From contig NZ_CP154857.1 of assembly GCF_039614715.1 (NCBI RefSeq), positions 4,154,001 through 4,218,000 of the forward strand: a stretch of DNA of 64,000 nucleotides, in the 5' to 3' direction. The stretch's first letter is position 1; each line of letters opens with the position of its first letter. Position numbers and translations under genes: made by a program. The notes beneath the pieces are model-generated. The model saw only the letters and a program-made list of their open reading frames with translations. It searched no databases and was not told the origin of the DNA. This document shows positions 38,808-47,144 of this stretch, piece by piece. The DNA is from Microbacterium sp. AZCO. Its GTDB lineage: Bacteria; Actinomycetota; Actinomycetes; Actinomycetales; Microbacteriaceae.

Positions 38808-41800
38808 ATGCGGCGCCGAACGATGGCCGGCATCGCTGCGGCGGTGGCGGCAGGCGCCCTCGTCGTCGTCGCGAGCGTCGTCTGGCCCGGCCTGGACGCG
38901 CAGGAGACGCCCGACGTCGACACCTCGGTGTGGGCGCTGCAGACGGCCGACGGACGCCGCTACGCCCGCGTGAACACGAGCGTCGGCGAGCTCGACACCG
39001 TGCGGAGCATCAGCAACCCGAGCGAGGTGGCCGAGACCTCGGAGGGCGCGTTCCTCTTCTCGGACAGCTACAGCAAGCTGACGAAGATCGACGCGTCGAT
39101 GCCGGTCGATCTCGACGAGGAGTCGCTGCGCGCCTCGCCCTCGACGCCCGCGGGAACGACCGACGTCGCCACGGCGGGCGACTTCGTGGCGTACCGCACG
39201 GACTCGGGCGCCGTGTTCGTGGGGCGCCTGTCGTCGGGGGAGTCGACACAGCTCGACCCGTTCCCCTCCGACGCGGAGGACGCCCCGCAGTACACGGCCG
39301 ACGCGATCGCGGTCGACGCGCGCGGCATGCTCTTCAGCTACTCCCGCGCCGACGCATCCGTTCTCCGCTACGACATCCCCTCGTCGAAGGTGAGCGGGCG
39401 GGACCCGCTGGCGGTGGACGGGCTCGCGACTCCCGCCATCACGGCCGCGGGCGACGCGTGGGCTGTCGTCGACGCCGACGACGGCGACGTCTGGCTGCGC
39501 GGTGGCGACAGCGCGGTGAAGGCCGGGACGACGGGCTCGGTCGTGGTGAGCGAGCCCGATCCGTCGGGCAGGTCCGTGTACCTCGCCGACGAGACGGGGC
39601 TCGTGAGCATCGCGGTCGACGGCTCGCGGGTGAAGACCGAGCTCGGCAACGGCACCGACTCCCTCGGCACACCGGCGCGCCCCATCGGGCACGACGGCGA
39701 GGAGTTCGCCGCGTGGCTTCCCCAGGGCACGGGCGACGGCGTGCTGTGGAGCTCGCGGTCGGGCCAGAAGCAGCTCGACTACGCCGCCGGCACGCTGAGC
39801 GACGACCGCCGGCCGCAGTTCGTCGCGACGGATGCCGCCGTCATCCTCAACGAGACCCGAAGCGGCTGGGTCTGGACGGTCCCCGACGGCGCCCTCGTCG
39901 CCTCGAGTCAGGACTGGTCGCTCGACGATCGCACCAACCCCGAGGCGCAGCCGAGCGACGAGCAGCTGACGATCATGATCGATCCCAAGCCGCCCGTCGC
40001 CGAGCCCGACAGCTTCGGCGTCCGCGCGGGAAGCCTCGTGACCCTCCCCGTGCTCATGAACGACCACGACCCGAACGAGGACGTGCTGTCGATCGACCCC
40101 ACGTCCGTCACGGGGCTCGACCCCGGCTTCGGGACTGTCTTCATCACCGACGACGGGCAGCGCCTCGCCGTCAGGGTCGCTCCGGGCGCGACCGGAGCGG
40201 CGACCTTCACGTATGCCGTGACCGACGGCACGAGCGAGGGCGGCCTCGTCTCCGAACCGACGACCGTGACGGTCGAGGTCGCCGGCGAGAGCGTCGAGTC
40301 GGCCCCCGCCTGGTGCGGAGTCGAGGGATGCCTCGTCCCGTGGCCAGAGCCCGAGGTCGCCCGGGGCGGCACGGTCACCGTGCCCGTGCTTCCTGGCTGG
40401 GTCGACCCCGAAGGCGACCCGCTGCTGCTCCTCTCGGTCGAGAACCGCTCCGGCGTCGGCAGCGTCGCCGCGACGCCCGCCGGTGACGTCGTCTACCAGC
40501 ACGCCGACGACGGCAGCGGCGGGGAGCAGCTCGTGGAGCTCGCCGTCACGGTCTCCGACACGCGCGGTCAGACGACGACGAAGTCGCTCATCGTGCGCGT
40601 CTCGCCCGAGCCGAAACTGGCCGTGCAGTCCTTCGCCGTCGTCGACACCATCGACGCGGGCCTGACCGTCGACGTCGCGCCGCATGTGACGGGCACGGCG
40701 GGTGCGCTGTCGCTCGCGTCCGTCCGCGTCCTCGACGGAGCCACGGCGACCGCGACCGTCGTGGGCGGCACGACGGGATTCGACTTCACCGCTCGCAGCC
40801 CCGGCACGTTCCGGGTCGGCTTCACCGTGAGCGACGGGATCAGCGACGCCGACGGCACCGCCCGCATCACGATCCTCCCCGCCGACGCGCCCCCCGAGCT
40901 CGCGACGGCCCCCGTCATCGCCTTCGTGCATCCGCAGGAGGATGCCACCCTCGACGTCTTCGCGGCGGTCTCCAATCCGACGCGGCGCGTGCTGCTGCTG
41001 AGCGATGTCGTGGCGCACGCCGACGACGGCTCGTCCCTGTCGGTCGACGCCGTCGGCCAGAACTATCTGCGCGTGTCGGGGACGACCGCCTCGGGCGCGG
41101 CGGGGCGCCTCGGCACCGTCGGCTACACGATCAGCGACGGCACCCAGGACCGCGGGGCGAGCGTGCAGGGCGAGGCGACGGTCTACCTCCTCCCGCCCGC
41201 ACCCGAGCTCGCTCCCATCGCCGTGGACGACACGGTCGTCGTGCGCGCGGGGGAGCAGGTCGACATCCCGGTGCTCGACAACGACATCGCCCCGGCCGGC
41301 GGGCGTCCCACGCTCAACCCGGCATCCATCGTCTCGTCGACCGACTCGGCGCTCGCCTTCGCCTCCGGCGACACGCTGCGCTACCTCGCGCCGACCGAGC
41401 CGGGGGAGTACGGGGTCGAGTACTCCGTCTACACGACCGGCTCGCCCACCCTCGCCGACACCGCCGATGTGCGCATCCAGGTGCTGCCCGACGACGCCAA
41501 CCGGGCGCCCCTGCCCGAGACACTCGAGGGACGCGTGCTGAGCGGCCAGTCCACCGTCATCGAGTTCGACGGCTTCGGCATGGATCCCGACGGCGACGTC
41601 GTGACCCTCGACCGCATCGTGAGCCAGCCGAACAGCGGTGCCGCCACGATCTCTGCCGACGGCACGTCGATCCAGTACTCGAGCGTTCCGGGATACCGCG
41701 GGCAGGTGTCGTTCCGCTACCGCGTCGTCGACGCCTTCGGCGCCACCGGGGAGGGCACCGTGCGCATCGGCGTCCTCGACGGGCAGTCCAACCCGAGCCC

Positions 41801-44783
41801 CATCACCTTCACCGACTACGTGCAGGTGCAGGCGGGTGCCGACAGCACGATCCGGGTCAGCCCGCTCTCCAACGACATCGACCCGACGATGGGGGGCCTG
41901 ACGCTCACCGGCGTCCGGCCGGACGTCACGGCGACCCTCGGCGACGGGTCGCCCAACCCCGAGTATCAGCGCCTCGACGGGCTCATCCAGTCGCAGTCCG
42001 ACGCGACAGTGCTCATCCGCGCCGGCACGGATCCCGCGACGATGTCCTTCCTCTACGACGTGGTCTCCAGCTCGGGCAACACCGGTCGAGGGCTCATCGT
42101 CGTGAAGGTCGTGCGTGAGAGCGTGCCCGACTTCCCCGTCGTCGCCGACACGGTGCTGACCGTCGAGAACCGCGACGACTTCGAGCGCGGCGTCGACGTG
42201 CTCGCGGGCAAGGCGACGTGGGCCGGCGGCGATGTGGCCGACCTCACCCTGAGCCTGTGGGGCGACCCCGACGGCGTCACGGTCAAGGGACGCAAGCTCA
42301 GCGGAGACCTGCCCGCGACGACCCGGATCATCCCCTTCGCCGTCACGGGTGAGGGCGCCTCGGGACCGGTCACGACCTACGCCTTCCTCCGCGTCCCCGG
42401 CGACGACGACCTGTCGCTCGCGCTCCGCAGCGGCGCGCAGACCCCCGAGGTCGACGAGCTGCAGTCCGTCACGTTCGACATGGCGTCGCTCGTCGCCCGG
42501 CCGCCGGGAAGCCGGCTCGAGGTGGGCGACGACGTGCGCGCCTCGGGCGCGCGCAGCGCGGCATCCTGTTCCCTCGAATCCGGCACCTCGGTGCGCTACG
42601 ACGCCGGCGAGGGGGCTCCGTGGGCGGATGCCTGCCAGGTGCCGGTTCGCATCGCCGGTCAGGACGACTGGACCTACCTGTCGGTGCCGATCGTCGTCCA
42701 CGCGCTCGAGCCGCAGCCCGAGCTGCATCCCGCGTCGCTCACCGTCGGCCCCGGCGAGACCGCCACGTTCGATCTCGAGCAGATGACGACGTGGCAGCTC
42801 CGCGAGGACTGGGAGGGGATCCAATACGCCGTCGACTATCCGGGCTCCGCCTTCGCCGTGTCGCTGTCCGGGCACACGCTCACGATCACTGGGGCCGACC
42901 GGGCGGTGCCCGGTGCGGAGGAGGCGGCGGTCGTGTCAGTCACGAGCCACAGCGCGGTCGCACCCGCCCGACTCATCCTGCGCGTCGGCGCGGCACCCTC
43001 GACCCTCCCGCAGGGCGGCTCGGCGGTGCAGCAGTGCTCCGAGGCATCCGGGTTCTCGTGCACGATCACCGTCGTCGGGGCACCGGGCGAGGTCAACCCG
43101 CTGCCGCACACGCCCCTCGAGGTGGTCGACGTGCGGCCGACCGGTGCCTGCGTCGGCGTGAGCTTCCAGGTCGCCTCGGCTTCCTCGGTCGTCGCGTCGT
43201 GGACGCAGGATGCCCCGGGCGCGACGTGCAGCGCGAGCTTCTCAGTGCAGGACGCCCAGGGCCGGCGTACCAACGCCGAACGCGACGGCCGGCTGCTCCT
43301 CGACCTGCAGGGCTTCCCCAAGACTCCGGCGAGCATCGCGCAGACGGCGTACGCGAACGGCACGGTGACGCTGCGCGTCGATCCCGGCGAGTCGCGCCTG
43401 GCCTACCCCGCCCTGACCGGCTTCGTCGTGCGGTCGGAGGGGCAGGAGGTCTCGCGCTGCGCGGCCGACGGCTCGTGCCAGCCCATCGCAGCGCCCAACG
43501 GCGAGCAGCGCACGTACGAGGCTGTCGCCGTCAATGCCGTGGGCGAGTCGCGCGGCAGCGTGAAGACCGTGGCATGGGCGTACAACCCGCCCGCCGCGCC
43601 GAGCACGATCACCGTGCGGCCGGTCGTGACGCAGGGCGACGGCGGCGTGGTCTCGCTCAGCATCGCGGGCGTCGACACGTCCCAGACGGGCGGCATCGAG
43701 ATCGCGAGCCCCAACGGCGAGACCTCGCGGGTGCCGGTGCGGCCCGGCCAGGACCGCCTCGACATCTCCTCGTACCGCGTCGGCACGAACTCGTCGTCGC
43801 CCATCACCGTCACGCCGTACTCGCGGTTCGAGCTGCCCCCCGGACTCACCGGCACGCAGTCGGGCTCCGCCGTCACGGTGTGGTCGAACGGCATCGGCGC
43901 TCCGCTCGACCCCGTGCTGACCCTCAGCTCCGACTCCAACGGCGACGGCACCTCGACGGTGACGGCGCGCGGCTCGGCGGCGCTCAACGGCGACGGGTCG
44001 AGCCTCCGCTACGGCATCGTGCGCGACGGCGAGCGCTGCGACACGACGGCCGACGGCGCGACGGCGGTCTTCACGGGCCTTCCCGACGGCGAGGAGTACC
44101 GCTTCACGCTGTGCGTCGACTCCTGGTACGACGGGAAGTCGTTCGGGCGCGTGACGGCGTCGCAGAGCGTCCGCGCCGTGCAGAGCGGGAAGGCGCCCAA
44201 GGGCTGGACGTTCCAGGTCGACGGCAGCCCGAACGTCGCCGGCAACCGCGCCGAGTGGGTCATCCGTTCTCAGCCGAGCTCGACCGAGAATCCACCCAAC
44301 CGCAACCACGCGGAGCTCACGGGATGGCCGACCACGGTCTTCGACCGCGACCCGGCCATCCAGGTGCGGTACGTGCACGACTGGTGGGGCACCGCGACGC
44401 CGTGGGCGACCGTCGTCCCCGCCGCCGGGAGCGCGCCCTTCCAGCTGCAGTCGACGTGGTGGGTGCCGTCGTGCGACGGCGGCGGCAAGCTCGTCGCGCG
44501 CGGCGACTCGTCGAACACCGCGAAGGGCAAGCCGACCGTCTCGTTCGGCAACGGAAACCTGACCTACTACGACAAGAACGGCAAGGTGCTGCCGTACACC
44601 GCCGACACGTGGGACGTGCCGCGCGGCGCCGTGCGCGTCGAGGGCATCCGCGTCACCGTGAGCTGGAGCGCCCAGGGCTGGAGCCTCGCCGACGCCACGA
44701 GCACGTTCGGCGCCGACTGCACGCCGAACAGTCCGCCGGACCCGACGCCGGAGCCCACCCCCACTCCGACGCCCACCCCCTGA
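38808..44783 (+). CDS. Giant exported Ig-like/fibronectin-like repeat protein
   Basis: 1991 aa from ATG 38808, one base after the kinase stop. A short basic N-terminus (MRRRTM) and one membrane helix (~8-26) act as an uncleaved anchor or signal. Residues ~30-390 look like a beta-propeller. Residues ~393-1490 hold repeated Ig/cadherin-like modules (PPVAEPDSFGVRAGS, VLMNDHDPNED, VAVDDTVVVRAGEQVDIPV). From ~1500, fibronectin III-like modules (SIAQTAYANGTVTLRVDP) follow. The end is a PEPTPTPTPTP tail with no sortase signal or C-terminal helix. It probably reaches through the cell wall and may be the machine's outer sensor or scaffold. Confidence 0.88.
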   Translation: MRRRTMAGIAAAVAAGALVVVASVVWPGLDAQETPDVDTSVWALQTADGRRYARVNTSVGELDTVRSISNPSEVAETSEGAFLFSDSYSKLTKIDASMPVDLDEESLRASPSTPAGTTDVATAGDFVAYRTDSGAVFVGRLSSGESTQLDPFPSDAEDAPQYTADAIAVDARGMLFSYSRADASVLRYDIPSSKVSGRDPLAVDGLATPAITAAGDAWAVVDADDGDVWLRGGDSAVKAGTTGSVVVSEPDPSGRSVYLADETGLVSIAVDGSRVKTELGNGTDSLGTPARPIGHDGEEFAAWLPQGTGDGVLWSSRSGQKQLDYAAGTLSDDRRPQFVATDAAVILNETRSGWVWTVPDGALVASSQDWSLDDRTNPEAQPSDEQLTIMIDPKPPVAEPDSFGVRAGSLVTLPVLMNDHDPNEDVLSIDPTSVTGLDPGFGTVFITDDGQRLAVRVAPGATGAATFTYAVTDGTSEGGLVSEPTTVTVEVAGESVESAPAWCGVEGCLVPWPEPEVARGGTVTVPVLPGWVDPEGDPLLLLSVENRSGVGSVAATPAGDVVYQHADDGSGGEQLVELAVTVSDTRGQTTTKSLIVRVSPEPKLAVQSFAVVDTIDAGLTVDVAPHVTGTAGALSLASVRVLDGATATATVVGGTTGFDFTARSPGTFRVGFTVSDGISDADGTARITILPADAPPELATAPVIAFVHPQEDATLDVFAAVSNPTRRVLLLSDVVAHADDGSSLSVDAVGQNYLRVSGTTASGAAGRLGTVGYTISDGTQDRGASVQGEATVYLLPPAPELAPIAVDDTVVVRAGEQVDIPVLDNDIAPAGGRPTLNPASIVSSTDSALAFASGDTLRYLAPTEPGEYGVEYSVYTTGSPTLADTADVRIQVLPDDANRAPLPETLEGRVLSGQSTVIEFDGFGMDPDGDVVTLDRIVSQPNSGAATISADGTSIQYSSVPGYRGQVSFRYRVVDAFGATGEGTVRIGVLDGQSNPSPITFTDYVQVQAGADSTIRVSPLSNDIDPTMGGLTLTGVRPDVTATLGDGSPNPEYQRLDGLIQSQSDATVLIRAGTDPATMSFLYDVVSSSGNTGRGLIVVKVVRESVPDFPVVADTVLTVENRDDFERGVDVLAGKATWAGGDVADLTLSLWGDPDGVTVKGRKLSGDLPATTRIIPFAVTGEGASGPVTTYAFLRVPGDDDLSLALRSGAQTPEVDELQSVTFDMASLVARPPGSRLEVGDDVRASGARSAASCSLESGTSVRYDAGEGAPWADACQVPVRIAGQDDWTYLSVPIVVHALEPQPELHPASLTVGPGETATFDLEQMTTWQLREDWEGIQYAVDYPGSAFAVSLSGHTLTITGADRAVPGAEEAAVVSVTSHSAVAPARLILRVGAAPSTLPQGGSAVQQCSEASGFSCTITVVGAPGEVNPLPHTPLEVVDVRPTGACVGVSFQVASASSVVASWTQDAPGATCSASFSVQDAQGRRTNAERDGRLLLDLQGFPKTPASIAQTAYANGTVTLRVDPGESRLAYPALTGFVVRSEGQEVSRCAADGSCQPIAAPNGEQRTYEAVAVNAVGESRGSVKTVAWAYNPPAAPSTITVRPVVTQGDGGVVSLSIAGVDTSQTGGIEIASPNGETSRVPVRPGQDRLDISSYRVGTNSSSPITVTPYSRFELPPGLTGTQSGSAVTVWSNGIGAPLDPVLTLSSDSNGDGTSTVTARGSAALNGDGSSLRYGIVRDGERCDTTADGATAVFTGLPDGEEYRFTLCVDSWYDGKSFGRVTASQSVRAVQSGKAPKGWTFQVDGSPNVAGNRAEWVIRSQPSSTENPPNRNHAELTGWPTTVFDRDPAIQVRYVHDWWGTATPWATVVPAAGSAPFQLQSTWWVPSCDGGGKLVARGDSSNTAKGKPTVSFGNGNLTYYDKNGKVLPYTADTWDVPRGAVRVEGIRVTVSWSAQGWSLADATSTFGADCTPNSPPDPTPEPTPTPTPTP

Positions 44784-44814
44784 CTCTCCCCCCGACCCCC
44801 GAAGGACATCCCCC

Positions 44815-45780
44815 ATGACCCTGACGCAGGAGCAGGCGACCTGGTTCGCGCAGACGTTCGCCCAGATCTCCGACAACGTCGAGCGCGCCATCCTGGGCAA
44901 GCGCCACGTCGTCGAGCTGGTGCTGACGGCGATGCTCAGCGACGGGCACGTGCTGCTCGAGGACGTCCCCGGGACTGGGAAGACGTCGCTCGCGCGCGCG
45001 ATGGCGCAGTCCGTGCAGGGGACGAACACGCGCATCCAGTTCACGCCCGACCTGCTGCCGGGAGACATCACCGGCATCACGGTCTACGACCAGAAGGCCG
45101 GGCAGTTCGAGTTCCACGCGGGACCCGTCTTCGCCAACATCGTGCTGGCCGACGAGATCAACCGCGCGAGCCCCAAGACGCAGTCGGCGCTCCTCGAGGT
45201 CATGGAGGAGGGGCACGTCACGATCGACGGCGTCTCGCGCGACGTGGGTGTGCCGTTCCTCGTACTCGCGACGCAGAACCCCGTCGAGCAGGCCGGCACC
45301 TACCGTCTGCCCGAGGCGCAGCTCGACCGCTTCATGATGCGGACGTCGCTCGGCTACCCCGACCACGCGTCCACCGTGCGCATCCTCGACGGCGCCGCCG
45401 TCGCGACGGAGGAGCTCGCGCCGATCATCACCCCGCAGGCGCTCGTGGGCATGGCCGATCTCGCGCAGGAGGTGTACGTCGACGCGCTCGTGCTCGACTA
45501 CATCGCGCGGCTCGTGGATGCCACCCGCTCCGCGGACGAGGTGCGACTGGGGGTCAGCATCCGGGGCGCCCTCTCGCTCACGCACGCGACCCGCACCCGC
45601 GCCGCCTCCCAGGGGCGCACCTACGCGACGCCCGACGACGTCAAGGCGCTCGCCGTGCCCGTGCTCTCGCACCGCCTCATACTCCACCCCGAGGCGGAGT
45701 TCGACGGCGTGACGCAGGAGGCCGTCATCGGCCAGGTGCTGCTCGACATCGCTCCGCCCACCCGCCGCGAGGCCGTATGA
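44815..45780 (+). CDS. MoxR-family AAA+ ATPase
   Basis: 321 aa. Walker A EDVPGTGKTSL, Walker B NIVLADEINRASPKTQSALLEVMEE, sensor 1 LATQNPVEQAGTYRLPEAQLDRF, and the lid domain after ~230. MoxR ATPases act as chaperones or remodelers for partners containing VWA or DUF58 domains; the DUF58 gene is next and overlaps by 4 nt (ATGA). Ribosome site CGAAGGA before ATG 44815. Cytoplasmic hexamer expected. Confidence 0.95.
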   Translation: MTLTQEQATWFAQTFAQISDNVERAILGKRHVVELVLTAMLSDGHVLLEDVPGTGKTSLARAMAQSVQGTNTRIQFTPDLLPGDITGITVYDQKAGQFEFHAGPVFANIVLADEINRASPKTQSALLEVMEEGHVTIDGVSRDVGVPFLVLATQNPVEQAGTYRLPEAQLDRFMMRTSLGYPDHASTVRILDGAAVATEELAPIITPQALVGMADLAQEVYVDALVLDYIARLVDATRSADEVRLGVSIRGALSLTHATRTRAASQGRTYATPDDVKALAVPVLSHRLILHPEAEFDGVTQEAVIGQVLLDIAPPTRREAV

Positions 45781-47144
45781 GTCTGACCGAGTCCCGCCTC
45801 ACCCGCACCTCGACCTCGACGGGGTCGGGGACGGGCGCGACGACGCGCACCGTGGCGCCGCTCCGGCGGGGCCGCGCGCTCGTGCGCGCCGTCGTGTGGA
45901 CCACGCAGGCCTCCCGGGCCTTCGGCGCCGGGGTCGCGGCGGCTGCGACGTGGGCGTCGCGGACCGTGCGGCCCGCGGGCGTGCTGGTCGCGGCGGCCGC
46001 GACGGGGGGACTCGTGCTGGCGCTCGCCTTCGGCTGGGTGGAGTGGATGGTCGCGGGTGCGATCTCGGTGCTCCTCCTCGCGATGGCCGTGCCGTTCCTC
46101 TTCGGCGCCCGCTCGTACGACGTCGACCTGAGCCTCGCGCACGAGCGCGTCGTCGCGGGCCAGGGCGTCGTCGGCGAGATCGTCGTGCGCAACGACAGCA
46201 CCCGCACGGCCCTGCCGGGACGCATCGACATCCCCGTCGGCGAGGGGCTCGTCGAGTTCGGCGTCCCGCTGCTGCGTCCCGGTCACACGATCGGGCAGCC
46301 CCTCGACATCCCCGACCTGCGTCGCGGGATCGTGACGGTCGGCCCCGCCACGACGGTGCGGAGCGACCCCATCGGTCTGCTCCGGCGCGAGCACGCCTTC
46401 GAAGACGTCCACGAGCTCTACGTGCACCCCCGCACGATCGGGGTCCCCTCGACGAGCGCGGGCCTCATCCGCGACCTGGAGGGCGCGCCGACGCGGCGCC
46501 TCGTCGACGCCGACATGTCGTTCCACGCCATCCGCGAGTACGCGCCCGGCGACTCGTGGCGGCAGGTGCACTGGAAGTCGACCGCCAAGACGGGCCAGCT
46601 CATGGTGCGCCAGTACGAGGAGTCGCGCCGCTCGCGCATGGCCATCGTGCTCGCGATCGCCGAGGCGGAGTACCTGGATGCCGACGAGTTCGAGCTCGCG
46701 GTCAGCTCGGCGGCATCCCTCGGGCTCCGCGCCGTGCGCGACGCGCGCGATGTCGACATCGTCGTCGGGTCGGAGGTGCCGCGCGTCGTGCGCGGGCGCC
46801 TCCGCGCCGTGCAGCACCTGCCCGCGGCATCCCCCCGCACTCTCCTCGACGGGTTCAGCGGCATCGACCTGCTCGAGAACACGATGCCGATCGAGGATGT
46901 GTGCCGCCTCGCGGCCGAGGCCAACGAGCGCCTCTCCGTCGCCGTCATCGTCACGGGCTCCCGCGTGTCGCTCACCCGCCTGCAGCAGGCGGCGCTCGGC
47001 TTCCCCGCCGACACGGCCGTCATCGCCGTGATCTGCGACGAGCGGGCCCACCCGCGCATGCGGTCGCTGGCGGGCCTCAGCGTGCTCACCGTGGGGACGC
47101 TCGACGACCTGTCGGGACTCCTCCTGCGAGGGGCCGCCTCGTGA
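45777..47144 (+). CDS. DUF58 membrane protein
   Basis: 455 aa. Two membrane helices at ~65-105 (VLVAAAATGGLVLALAFGW and MVAGAISVLLLAMAVPFLF), then a beta domain, then the DUF58 signature AIREYAPGDSWRQVHWKSTAKTGQLMVRQYE (residues ~245-275, wrapped in a VWA-like fold). Partner of the MoxR ATPase by gene overlap and by family precedent. It overlaps the following gene by 4 nt (GTGA). Inferred role: assembly or quality control of the exported complex. Confidence 0.92.
   Translation: MSLTESRLTRTSTSTGSGTGATTRTVAPLRRGRALVRAVVWTTQASRAFGAGVAAAATWASRTVRPAGVLVAAAATGGLVLALAFGWVEWMVAGAISVLLLAMAVPFLFGARSYDVDLSLAHERVVAGQGVVGEIVVRNDSTRTALPGRIDIPVGEGLVEFGVPLLRPGHTIGQPLDIPDLRRGIVTVGPATTVRSDPIGLLRREHAFEDVHELYVHPRTIGVPSTSAGLIRDLEGAPTRRLVDADMSFHAIREYAPGDSWRQVHWKSTAKTGQLMVRQYEESRRSRMAIVLAIAEAEYLDADEFELAVSSAASLGLRAVRDARDVDIVVGSEVPRVVRGRLRAVQHLPAASPRTLLDGFSGIDLLENTMPIEDVCRLAAEANERLSVAVIVTGSRVSLTRLQQAALGFPADTAVIAVICDERAHPRMRSLAGLSVLTVGTLDDLSGLLLRGAAS

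Noticed and set aside
38790-42875. 1361-residue minus frame opposite the Ig-like protein, and the 1050-residue one at 46418-49570
   Set aside because: Arg/Gly/Val/Asp-rich without recognisable motifs, and opposite genes with clear domains and overlapping operon starts.
44784-44814. Missing PP2C phosphatase in the kinase locus
   Set aside because: I looked in all gaps and frames of 37673-52160 and see no room for one. It is absent here but may be elsewhere in the genome, so I do not treat it as a loss.
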